DNA from: JAFGSZ01 sp964492185
GTDB taxonomy: Bacteria; Bacteroidota; Bacteroidia; Bacteroidales; UBA10428
Direction of reading: 5' to 3'
Length of the DNA: 55,207 nt
Assembly (NCBI GenBank): GCA_964492185.1
Contig: CAZBJH010000007.1
Location: forward strand, 1-55,207
A program made the position numbers and the translations under genes. Positions 1 to 8,177 of this stretch are shown piece after piece. The notes beneath the pieces are model-generated. The model ran no database searches. It was not told the DNA's origin and saw only the letters and a program-made list of their open reading frames with translations. Position 1 is the first letter of the stretch, and each line of letters begins with the position of its first letter.

Positions 1-155
1 GTCTATAAAGTAGTCAAAATGTTTAACCGGACATGTGTCTGTTCAGAAGGTTCGGGATCAAGGCGCGTGAACATTTTAAACCGCGGAATACTAAAGTATT
101 TGAAGATTTAAAATGTGAGCAGCAACGCGGATACCGGACATTATGGACAGACACT
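1..155. repeat. MITE-like hairpin element, family M1, copy 1 (left tip cut by window edge)
   Basis: The left part matches the copy at 41973 (ataaagtagtcaaaatg, then cagaaggttc), and the right end is ttatggacagacact at 141-155. In the full family the two ends form an imperfect terminal inverted repeat. Inside there is a nested hairpin: acattttaaa (71-80) pairs with tttaaaatgt (107-116), and AATACT (87-92) pairs with AGTATT (95-100). The hairpin sequence differs from the other copies but its layout is the same. No ORF is present. It is probably a non-autonomous mobile element or a structured repeat. The rest of the stretch up to 238 shows nothing recognisable. Confidence 0.75.
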
Positions 156-238
156 ATTAAAACCCTGGATTACGATAACCAATAATCACTGACGAGCGTT
201 GCACTTTATCAGAACATTTTTTATTATACTATAATTCA

Positions 239-1411
239 TTAAAACAATAAGAGTGCAAACTGATAGAACCCCCTTCGCCAGCTCTGCCATTCGTGGGCAG
301 TTTCAGGTGAAACATAAAAATGAGTATTCATTCCCAGGTTTTTAAGAGCCTCTGTATTTTCTTTGGGATCACCCCAGGGGCCACGCCTTGGATTTTCCAA
401 TTCGCGGCTTCCATAGCTGATAAATACCAGATCGATGTTATCCTTAAAACCAGGAGAACTTTCAACATCCTCCACGCTGATGCTCCCGCCGCTAAACATC
501 CCCACGTAAGAAAACATTTTCGGGTTGGCAAGGGTAATCACGCGTGTTTGCATGCCTCCCATTGAAAGTCCGGCCATGGCACGGTATTCGGGATCTGCTT
601 TGGTCCTGAAATTTTTATCAATCATGGGAATAATGTCTTTTACCAAGGTATTCATAAACCCATCTGCCCATCCCTGGGGCGGCCATGTTCTGGGTTGGGT
701 AGTGTCCCTTGGAGCAGCATTATCTCTTCTTGGCATGTGCCATGTACCATTATCCATAACGATGATAAACGGTTTGGCTTTACCTTCAACAATCATGTTA
801 TCCATGATGAAGTTGACCCTGCCCTGGTTGGACCAGCCGGTTTCATCTTCACCACCGCCATGCTGAAGATATAGAACCGGGTATCTCTTTTCAGAATTTT
901 CTTCATATCCCGGAGGCGTGTACACAAAACAACGGCGTATGCTGTTGTGTACTTCCGAATAATACAAATGTTCACGTACCTGGCCATGAGGAACATTTTT
1001 TAATGCATAAAATTCCTGGTCATGGGCAGGTATTTCGATGCCGCTACCCCAACGACCGGCGCCATAAAAATACAGACTGCCCGGATCGGGCACCGAAGCG
1101 CCATCGATATTTAACTGATAGTAGTGAAAACCCTCGTCTTGTGGAGCTGATTCTCCGATCCACACGCCGTTTTCATCTTTTGTCAGGTCGTATTTTACTG
1201 CCCCGATATCCAGTTGCACATACTTTGCATCGGGCGCTTCAACGCGTACACGTACCCGCCCTTCTGAATTTACCTGTGGGTATTCTTTACCTGGCTGGTT
1301 GACGGAAGACGGTTTAAAGTCTTCAACAACAGCGCTTTCATCTGACTGCGCGAAACACATTCCGCCAGTTAATAATGCTGTTAACGCTAACGTTTTGATT
1401 TTGAAGCTCAT
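239..1411 (-). CDS. Secreted CE1-type esterase (feruloyl/acetyl-xylan esterase-like) with N-terminal E-set domain
   Basis: This 390-aa protein has a signal peptide (about residues 1-21, ending CFA). An E-set/CBM48-like beta-sandwich follows at about 45-135, then an alpha/beta-hydrolase of the esterase D/CE1 family at about 145-390. The nucleophile elbow is GLSMGG (Ser283) and the probable catalytic His is in TAHEW (His373). I chose the ATG at 1411; the reading frame can be extended two codons to a TTG, which is less likely. Related enzymes remove ferulate or acetate from xylan side chains and often sit in xylan loci. It is the last gene of the minus-strand cluster, 90 bp after a GH3 gene, so feruloyl or acetyl-xylan esterase activity fits. 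The exact acyl group cannot be read from the sequence. Confidence 0.85.
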   Translation of the reverse strand: MSFKIKTLALTALLTGGMCFAQSDESAVVEDFKPSSVNQPGKEYPQVNSEGRVRVRVEAPDAKYVQLDIGAVKYDLTKDENGVWIGESAPQDEGFHYYQLNIDGASVPDPGSLYFYGAGRWGSGIEIPAHDQEFYALKNVPHGQVREHLYYSEVHNSIRRCFVYTPPGYEENSEKRYPVLYLQHGGGEDETGWSNQGRVNFIMDNMIVEGKAKPFIIVMDNGTWHMPRRDNAAPRDTTQPRTWPPQGWADGFMNTLVKDIIPMIDKNFRTKADPEYRAMAGLSMGGMQTRVITLANPKMFSYVGMFSGGSISVEDVESSPGFKDNIDLVFISYGSRELENPRRGPWGDPKENTEALKNLGMNTHFYVSPETAHEWQSWRRGFYQFALLLF

Positions 1412-1501
1412 AGTCAATCTCTTTATGTTAATTTTAGTTTTTATTGTTTTAACCTATTCTCCGGCATAAAATATATACTTGGGAATGGATTTTGTCTGCT
1501 T

Positions 1502-4500
1502 TTATTTTAACCCGCTGTTTTCAATTCTGAAATAATCAAACGATACATTAAACGGGGTATCGGGTTTAGTTGTATCAGAATCAAACCAGAAGGTACTTTT
1601 CATATAATTGGTAACAATTCCGTCTGCTACGATCAATCCTGCTTTGACGTCCTTAAGAAGTATATCTGCCGTACCCAGTTTCTCAAATGATTTTCCATCA
1701 TCAGTAGAATAGTAAGCGGTGTAAGCGCTTCCATTCTTTTCGAGTTTCAGGATTAAATGTTTGTCACCTGTTATTTCTTCCTCAAGCTTAAAAGATGCCA
1801 GGGATTTGGTGATATCGTTTTCCTCCATGATAAGATCAATGGTGCCCGGTTGAGGCTCTCTTACGCGGGTAGTTTTAATCACCGCCCGGAACATTAGTTT
1901 CACAAAATTCTTATCATCCTGATAAGCTATGATTCCGGCATTCTCGGGTTGTGAGGGCATTCGTGAACCAACCAACTTAGTTTCAGCTATCCAGTCATTG
2001 TTGGCGCTCTGCAATAAAATATTCTTTGCATTGTTTGTACCCTCGGAAACATCGCCCGGTTCGCTGGTTATGGTCAGCATTCCTTCCTTTTCTGACAGGC
2101 TGTATGTTGATGGATTTTCGCGTACCCATTCCCACTGTTGTCCTAAGGTACCGCCATTAAACTCATCACTTTCAGATTTAGTATCAAAATTCAGATAATA
2201 GGTATTCTTTTCCAGTGTAATGTCATCAATAAAATGAACCACGGCTGTACCAGGTATCCCTTTTGCCTGCTCAATTTCCACGCTAATATCATCACCCTCA
2301 GTTTCAGCCTTCACTTCCGGAATCTTTTTCGTGTTTTTCATTAAATAGCTATAGGCCTTTGTTTCCTTATCGAATCTTTTGATGGCTTTTCCGTTTACGG
2401 TAATTAATTTGGGATTCAAATCGGGCATTACCTTCAGCGGGTAACTGTCGGATACTGTGTTTCCATCGATAGTAACATAGGCAAAAACAGAAGCCACGCC
2501 AACGCCTGTTGCGGTAACTTTTCCATTTTCATTCACGCTGACAACTGAAGGATTGTTACTCTTATAGGCAACTGTTGCTTTGCTGAGATCATAAAAGCTA
2601 TCATCAGACATAGCGGCCGTAACACTTGTTTGCACAGTATTGCCCGGCCGTAACACGACTTTATCGGTTTCAGCCACAACGGTTGTCAACACGGGTTTGT
2701 ATTCCCCGTTCATAGTAGCTTCAACCTGTCCCCTGATATCTCTTGAGGAAGCGCCGATTTCAAAAACGTATCTTCCCTGATCAAAAGTTATGCTGCCGGT
2801 TTCTGTATCCCAGAACCAAAGATCTTCGCAATCCATGGTGATGGAGACCTTTATTGTTTGTCCGGTCGGAATCGTCACGCGTTTAAAGCCTTTCAATCTT
2901 TTGATTGGCCGATCAAAATTTTCAGGACTATCCGGGGTTCTCATATACACCTGTATTATCTCATCCCCATCGACCTCACCGGTGTTTTTCACATCAACTG
3001 TAATGGTGATTTTATCGTTAGGGGTGATTTCAGTATTACTAATTTCAAAATTGTTAAATTCAAAAGTAGTATATGACAATCCATATCCGAATTCGTAAGA
3101 TACATCGTCATTAAAATACCAATAGGTCCTTCCGTTTTCGTTATCATCACCCCGGAGGGTGTAATCATTAAAATCAGGCAGATCGGCAAGGGACTTGTGC
3201 CAGGTGACATTGAGTTTTCCGCCAGGATTAACATCACCGAATAATATGCTGGCCATGGCATTACCCTGTGCCTGCCCGTTGTAACCTGTCCATATAATAC
3301 CCGGTATATTATTGTTGTTCTTAAATTGCTCCACTTCAACCATTCCCATGGTTTGCATCACCACGATGGTATTGGGATTTACGGCTGCCACGGCTTGAAT
3401 TAATTCATTTTGATTGCCAGGCAGGGAAATTGCAAACCGGTCGGATTCTTCCCTTCCGGTGGATTGATCGGTACCCACAAATATCAGGGCTACATCCGCG
3501 GAAGCTGCCATGTCCAGCGTTTCCTGATCGGTGCCCGGGGCTTCCGGCTCGTGATATACCAGTACGATGGGTTGCGGACCGGTAATCCCCAAGGTGTTCA
3601 TTTTCAATGAAACAATGCCAGGCCTTACGAACCATGAATTACCACTTTGTTCTTTTTTGGCAATTCTTTTTGATGCCAATACGTTTCCTGTGGCCGATCC
3701 TACTCGTACTTCAAGCAACGCACCATCTTCGGCTACAGTCATATTAAACCGGATGGAATCCAGGTTGGTGATATCCACGTTTTCATACAGGGTCCAGTCG
3801 CCATCTTTTATACCTCTTACAGCAGGTGCACCAAACCGTGCTGATGCAATGATTCCCTTTGCCGATTCGTCATATTTAGTTGCATCGTATTCTTTGACAG
3901 TACCATCTTTAGTTACCGTAGAGAACCCGATCATGGTAAAAAAGTCGGTTTTTCTATCGGTGTTACCACTAGCTTTTGAAACGACTTCCGTTTTCAGGTT
4001 ATACTCCTTGATGTAATTTTCTATGCCTTTGAGTGGGCTTATTCTCAAGTGCGGTTCAACCGGACCGGAATAATCGCCCAGTTCCACTTTATCGGCCTGT
4101 GGGCCCAATACTGCAATTTTTTTTATGTTGTTTAGGTCAATAGGCAATGCCTTTGCACCAGTTTTAACTACTTCCTCATTTTTCAATAACACGGGTGTTT
4201 TGGTGGCAATCTCAATCGCCAGGTCATGGTGTGATGGATCATTTATGATGCCTGGCTTAATTCCAGCATAAGGAACCATTTGAGGAGGATCAAACTCACC
4301 AAGGCGCATACGAATGGTGAAAATATTTACCAGGGCTTTATCAATATCCCCCTGGGTAAGCAATCCTTGTTTAAGTGCGTCCAGGGCATGGTTTTGATAT
4401 ACGCCTCCACAATCGATGTCCACTCCTGCTTTAATACCCATTGCTGCCGCCTCGGTGTAGGTTTCAGCATAATGATGGCCCCTGACGATATCATCAATGG

Positions 4501-5317
4501 CACCGCAATCACCGGTAACATAGCCATCTAATCCATATATTTTTTTGGTAAGGGTATCGACCAGGTATTTACTGGCTGATGCCGGCACACCATTTACCGC
4601 ATTATAAGCAGTCATAATGGATGGAAGGTTGTAATCCCTGATAAGGGTCCGGTAGGACAAAAGATAATATTCATACATGTCGCGATCGTCCAGCTCGGCA
4701 CTTCCGGTATGCCGGTTAAACTCCGTGTTGTTGGCCAGGTAATGTTTGCCACATGGTACGGTTTTCAGGTAGCGGGGGTCATCTCCCATCATTCCCTGAA
4801 TAAATCCCTTTCCGATTTCAGAAACCAGGTAGGGATCTTCTGCAAAGGTCTCGGCAGTACGGCCCCAACGTGGGTCGCGGGCCGGCTCAATTACAGGCGA
4901 CCAATAGGTAAGGGTAAATATCAAATCGTGATTAAATCCGCGTGCTTCGTCCGAAATAACTTCGGTCTCCCGCTTAATCAATTCAGGATCCCAGGTGGAG
5001 CCTACGGCCACACTGTTTGGGAATGAGGTGGCCGTCATCCCACTGTTGTTATTTCTTCCCATGATCCCGTGAAGCGCCTCGCCCCATACATTATAAGCCC
5101 CAACGCCTAACCGGGGAATGGGTGGCATGGTATTGCCCAACTGGCTTTGCTTTTCCTCGGCGGTCATCCTTGAAACCAGATCAGCAGCACGTTCTTCAAA
5201 AGAATAAGCTGTATTTAAATAAATTGGTTTTTTAGCACGCTCACTGCCAGGCAAAAATGCCATCATGGTAAAACTAATGACCGCCAGGAAAATAAGTTTT
5301 GGAAATTTAAACTTCAT
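1502..5317 (-). CDS. Multimodular GH3 glycosidase (probable beta-xylosidase), paralogue A
   Basis: This is a 1271-aa exported protein with a hydrophobic N-terminus (about 1-24). The GH3 N-terminal barrel spans about 35-345 and contains RDPRWGR, the KHYLANN motif and the likely nucleophile Asp270 in VTGDCGA. The GH3 C-terminal domain (about 375-705) is split by a CBM6-like insert (about 460-595). The acid/base is probably Glu623 or Glu624 in GREESDR. An Fn3-like domain (about 755-860), a BIG2-like domain (about 875-965) and a small beta domain follow. A concanavalin-like C-terminal module (about 1046-1271) resembles GH43 C2 or DUF1349. Ordinary GH3 xylosidases have about 750-870 residues, so the last 400 are an extension. 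It starts 18 bp after GH51, which implies co-transcription. It would release terminal xylose from xylo-oligosaccharides; substrate is inferred from context. Confidence 0.88.
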   Translation of the reverse strand: MKFKFPKLIFLAVISFTMMAFLPGSERAKKPIYLNTAYSFEERAADLVSRMTAEEKQSQLGNTMPPIPRLGVGAYNVWGEALHGIMGRNNNSGMTATSFPNSVAVGSTWDPELIKRETEVISDEARGFNHDLIFTLTYWSPVIEPARDPRWGRTAETFAEDPYLVSEIGKGFIQGMMGDDPRYLKTVPCGKHYLANNTEFNRHTGSAELDDRDMYEYYLLSYRTLIRDYNLPSIMTAYNAVNGVPASASKYLVDTLTKKIYGLDGYVTGDCGAIDDIVRGHHYAETYTEAAAMGIKAGVDIDCGGVYQNHALDALKQGLLTQGDIDKALVNIFTIRMRLGEFDPPQMVPYAGIKPGIINDPSHHDLAIEIATKTPVLLKNEEVVKTGAKALPIDLNNIKKIAVLGPQADKVELGDYSGPVEPHLRISPLKGIENYIKEYNLKTEVVSKASGNTDRKTDFFTMIGFSTVTKDGTVKEYDATKYDESAKGIIASARFGAPAVRGIKDGDWTLYENVDITNLDSIRFNMTVAEDGALLEVRVGSATGNVLASKRIAKKEQSGNSWFVRPGIVSLKMNTLGITGPQPIVLVYHEPEAPGTDQETLDMAASADVALIFVGTDQSTGREESDRFAISLPGNQNELIQAVAAVNPNTIVVMQTMGMVEVEQFKNNNNIPGIIWTGYNGQAQGNAMASILFGDVNPGGKLNVTWHKSLADLPDFNDYTLRGDDNENGRTYWYFNDDVSYEFGYGLSYTTFEFNNFEISNTEITPNDKITITVDVKNTGEVDGDEIIQVYMRTPDSPENFDRPIKRLKGFKRVTIPTGQTIKVSITMDCEDLWFWDTETGSITFDQGRYVFEIGASSRDIRGQVEATMNGEYKPVLTTVVAETDKVVLRPGNTVQTSVTAAMSDDSFYDLSKATVAYKSNNPSVVSVNENGKVTATGVGVASVFAYVTIDGNTVSDSYPLKVMPDLNPKLITVNGKAIKRFDKETKAYSYLMKNTKKIPEVKAETEGDDISVEIEQAKGIPGTAVVHFIDDITLEKNTYYLNFDTKSESDEFNGGTLGQQWEWVRENPSTYSLSEKEGMLTITSEPGDVSEGTNNAKNILLQSANNDWIAETKLVGSRMPSQPENAGIIAYQDDKNFVKLMFRAVIKTTRVREPQPGTIDLIMEENDITKSLASFKLEEEITGDKHLILKLEKNGSAYTAYYSTDDGKSFEKLGTADILLKDVKAGLIVADGIVTNYMKSTFWFDSDTTKPDTPFNVSFDYFRIENSGLK

Positions 5318-5335
5318 AACATAGATGATTAATAA

Positions 5336-6838
5336 TTATTTTAAAGGAATTTCAAGTTGAGTAAACGAATGAGCCGGGAAAAAATGCTCTATGACATTAC
5401 CTTTGAAATTTATCTCATTCGTTTTTATGGCGATGAGTTGTTCATCTCTTGTATTCCGGGCATCAATGTTTTTGGCATTGATTAAATTAATTGTCGCTTT
5501 ACCTTCGTAATTTCCCGTTTGTATATTAATGCTGGTTTCGATAGCCTCAGTTTCGTGCCTGTTCACAACATTTACAATAATTTTTTCTGCTGACTCATCC
5601 AATACAGCCGTAACATCAAGATAAGGTATGTCGTTAAATATTTCATTGTCGTAGGTTTCACAATCTGTATATACATCCAATGCGGTTCCCAGGGCATTAT
5701 GGGAATACAGGTAGAAAGTATGAAACAGGGAATTTTTAAAATCACCTTCAGGAGAATTGCCCGCGAGACTTGTAATCATGGTAATGTTGGCCATTTTCAC
5801 GATATCAGCATGGCGGATAAATGAATTCAGGTGTTGGGCAAGCAGCAAAGAACTGACAAGCCCTCCAAAGCCGGCTGAATATTCATCAAAAGAAATATAC
5901 ACCGGCCGATCGGTACCCGACTTAACCATTGCTTTTTTAATCAGTGCATGGGTAGTTTCAATTTTCTCATCAATATCCAGTCCTAACGACATGCGATCGG
6001 AAAAAACATCATTTTGTCGTCCTCCGGGCAGGGCTTCTGTTGCATACCTGTGTACTGACAGATAATCAATTTTTCCTACCATTTGGCCCAATACATAGTC
6101 GTTCCATTCTATCCATTCGTTTCCAGGCCTGTACAAAGATGCACCTGAAGCAACAAGTTTAATATCTTTATCCAGCAACGATATTAGCTTACCTGCTTCA
6201 AGGGCAAATTTACAATAGTCTTCAGCTGTTTTTTGGCCCATTTGCCAGGGGCCGTCTATTTCATTGCCCAAACCGAGGTACTTAACATTAAACGGTTCTT
6301 CGTTTCCATATTTCCTTCTGAGATCAGAGTAGTAGGTACCTTTTTCAACGTTGCAATATTCTACCCAATGCCTTGCTTCATCAAGAGTTCCGGTTCCGGC
6401 ATTGATGCATAAAAAATTATCAGCTCCTATCAGACTGCAAAATTTTGCATATTCATCAGTCCCCATTTGGTTAGTTTCTTTTTCGTTCCAGGCTAAATCC
6501 AGCCTAACCGGGCGTTGATCCTGAGGCCCAATGCCGTCCTTCCAGTTATATCCTGACACAAAATTTCCACCCGGCCAGCGTAAATTGCGTATATTCAGCT
6601 CTTTCATGAGATCGATAAAGTCTTTGCGAAACCCGTTTTCATCAGCCAGAGTTGACTCAGGATCGTAAATACTCCCATAGACCACCGTACGGATAGGCTC
6701 AACAAATGCCCCGTAAATATTGGAATCGATGGTATCAATTTTTCGATCAAAATCAATTTTGATGACTGCAGGTTGTCGCGCAAAAAGACTACCTGTAACC
6801 AGGCATGATAGCGTGGCGTAAATCCAAATTTTTCTCAT
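5336..6838 (-). CDS. GH51 alpha-L-arabinofuranosidase, exported
   Basis: This 500-aa protein has a signal peptide (1-20) and a TIM barrel followed by a C-terminal beta-domain (about 390-500). GH51 hallmarks are NLRWPGGNF (85-93), the acid/base Glu193 in LGLGNEIDGPWQ, and the probable nucleophile Glu319 in ISFDEYSAG. The last motif is usually FDEWN, so the Tyr-Ser variant is slightly atypical. GH51 enzymes cleave arabinofuranose side chains from arabinoxylan or arabinan with retention of configuration. The 18-bp gap to the downstream GH3 indicates one operon. A 126-bp repeat element lies about 100 bp upstream of the start, so this gene may have its own leader or promoter there. Confidence 0.92.
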   Translation of the reverse strand: MRKIWIYATLSCLVTGSLFARQPAVIKIDFDRKIDTIDSNIYGAFVEPIRTVVYGSIYDPESTLADENGFRKDFIDLMKELNIRNLRWPGGNFVSGYNWKDGIGPQDQRPVRLDLAWNEKETNQMGTDEYAKFCSLIGADNFLCINAGTGTLDEARHWVEYCNVEKGTYYSDLRRKYGNEEPFNVKYLGLGNEIDGPWQMGQKTAEDYCKFALEAGKLISLLDKDIKLVASGASLYRPGNEWIEWNDYVLGQMVGKIDYLSVHRYATEALPGGRQNDVFSDRMSLGLDIDEKIETTHALIKKAMVKSGTDRPVYISFDEYSAGFGGLVSSLLLAQHLNSFIRHADIVKMANITMITSLAGNSPEGDFKNSLFHTFYLYSHNALGTALDVYTDCETYDNEIFNDIPYLDVTAVLDESAEKIIVNVVNRHETEAIETSINIQTGNYEGKATINLINAKNIDARNTRDEQLIAIKTNEINFKGNVIEHFFPAHSFTQLEIPLK

Positions 6839-6941
6839 AGCTTTAAATGTTTAATAGCATATAGATTTTGTGATATTACAAAAGTCCTTTGAGTTTTTCA
6901 GGGTGCATTTCTGTCGTTAGCAAATATAAATAAAGTTTTAG

Positions 6942-7067
6942 CTGCTGAAATATTATCCTTAAATAAATGCAAAGGATTTTATAAATACGCGTCAAAAACC
7001 TTGCACTTAACAAACAATTAGTTGCCGTATTGTGCTGATTATTAATCTATTTTGTGTTTTTCAGCAG
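6942..7067 (-). repeat. Short repeat element family M3, copy A
   Basis: This 126-bp element is bounded by ctgctgaaa (6942-6950) and tttttcagcag (ending 7067), an inverted repeat. Its reverse complement matches copy B (14767-14886) closely along its length, including ttaagtgcaaggttttt and atcctttgcattta. Copy C (29682-29813) is more diverged. Flanking it are imperfect direct repeats, aataaagttttagctgct on the left and aataaaattttagctgct on the right. There is no coding capacity. It occupies the gap between the propeller gene and GH51. Confidence 0.7.
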
Positions 7068-7123
7068 ACCATAAATAAAAATAAAATTTTAGCTGCTAAA
7101 AGTATTAAATAACTTACCTGTAA

Positions 7124-8107
7124 CTACAATAATCCCAATGTGATGATCTTGACAAAACCCTGTTTACCCACCATCACAAGCATGCATCCATTAATCTCAC
7201 CCGCCTGAAAATTTTCAGATGACAATTCAAAATACTTGTTACACTGGGAACAAGAAGGTATCGTCATTAACCCACCCCTGTCACACAGGAGGATAAACCT
7301 GTCGTATTGCTTATCATAAAGAATATCATTTGGTTTATCGTATAGATATGCCAATCCTCCGTGATTGTCGTAGTAAACCAATGGCTTCTCTGTCCAAACC
7401 TTACCCCGGTTTGATGAATAAACCGCCGGGGAGCCGTCGGGATGCACCCCGATAACTGCAATTTTATTTTCAGTGACTTCGATCGCGGTAAAACTAGAGG
7501 GTTGGTAAAAACCTTTATAATACGCGTTAAAATCAAAAATCTCCCGGTTTTGGCCATCCTTCGTTTCAATGATTTCACCTTCACTGGTCACTCCAAAACA
7601 CCGGGTATCGCTACAGGATAAAGATACAATATCACCTTTCAAATCTAAGGGCTCAACGGTAAATGAACCCGACATATCACCTGTTATGAGTTCACCGTCA
7701 TCTGCCCCTGCAATGATTTCCCCCTTAAACCAAACCAGGGTATTAATATGGTTTTTCGTATTGCTATTTAAATGTTGTAAGTCATTTAAACCATCATAGC
7801 GGATTAGAACCCCATTGTCTCCTCCGACAATCACATGTTTATCAATCACAAGAACACAGTTAAGTGCAATATGTGAAGCACATGTAAGTCTTTCTGTTTC
7901 ACCGGAATTTGAAATCTTATACAAACACCCATCTGACCCTGCGGCAACAAAACCATCAACTGAGCTGCTAACATCCCGAAAATGAATTATTTCCAGAGGC
8001 TCAGAAGTCATACCGGTTTCACAGGACATGTTGAGGTGCAGTGTACTGGTAAAAACCTGTAAACAATATAAAAAAGTTAAGTAGAATATGGATTGTTGGA
8101 TAATCAT
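7124..8107 (-). CDS. Secreted beta-propeller protein of unknown function (BNR/Ycf48-like)
   Basis: This is 327 aa from the ATG at 8107, with a hydrophobic export signal at about 1-22; an upstream ATG at 8131 in the same frame adds eight residues. Repeating strands of the type GGDNGVLIRYDG and GADDGELITGD, plus an Asp-box-like SSNRGKVW, suggest a six- or seven-bladed propeller related to BNR/Ycf48-type proteins. I see no glycosidase active-site motif. It lies 70 bp downstream of one GH3 gene and upstream of GH51, on the same strand. A role in binding or processing the same polysaccharide is possible but unproven. The C-terminal part is Cys-rich (CSQC). Confidence 0.7.
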   Translation of the reverse strand: MIIQQSIFYLTFLYCLQVFTSTLHLNMSCETGMTSEPLEIIHFRDVSSSVDGFVAAGSDGCLYKISNSGETERLTCASHIALNCVLVIDKHVIVGGDNGVLIRYDGLNDLQHLNSNTKNHINTLVWFKGEIIAGADDGELITGDMSGSFTVEPLDLKGDIVSLSCSDTRCFGVTSEGEIIETKDGQNREIFDFNAYYKGFYQPSSFTAIEVTENKIAVIGVHPDGSPAVYSSNRGKVWTEKPLVYYDNHGGLAYLYDKPNDILYDKQYDRFILLCDRGGLMTIPSCSQCNKYFELSSENFQAGEINGCMLVMVGKQGFVKIITLGLL

Positions 8108-8177
8108 GTTAAAAAAATAAAACTTCAGCATGGTATGCTTTACTGTTGAGGCAAACCATGCTGAAATTTTCTGATAC

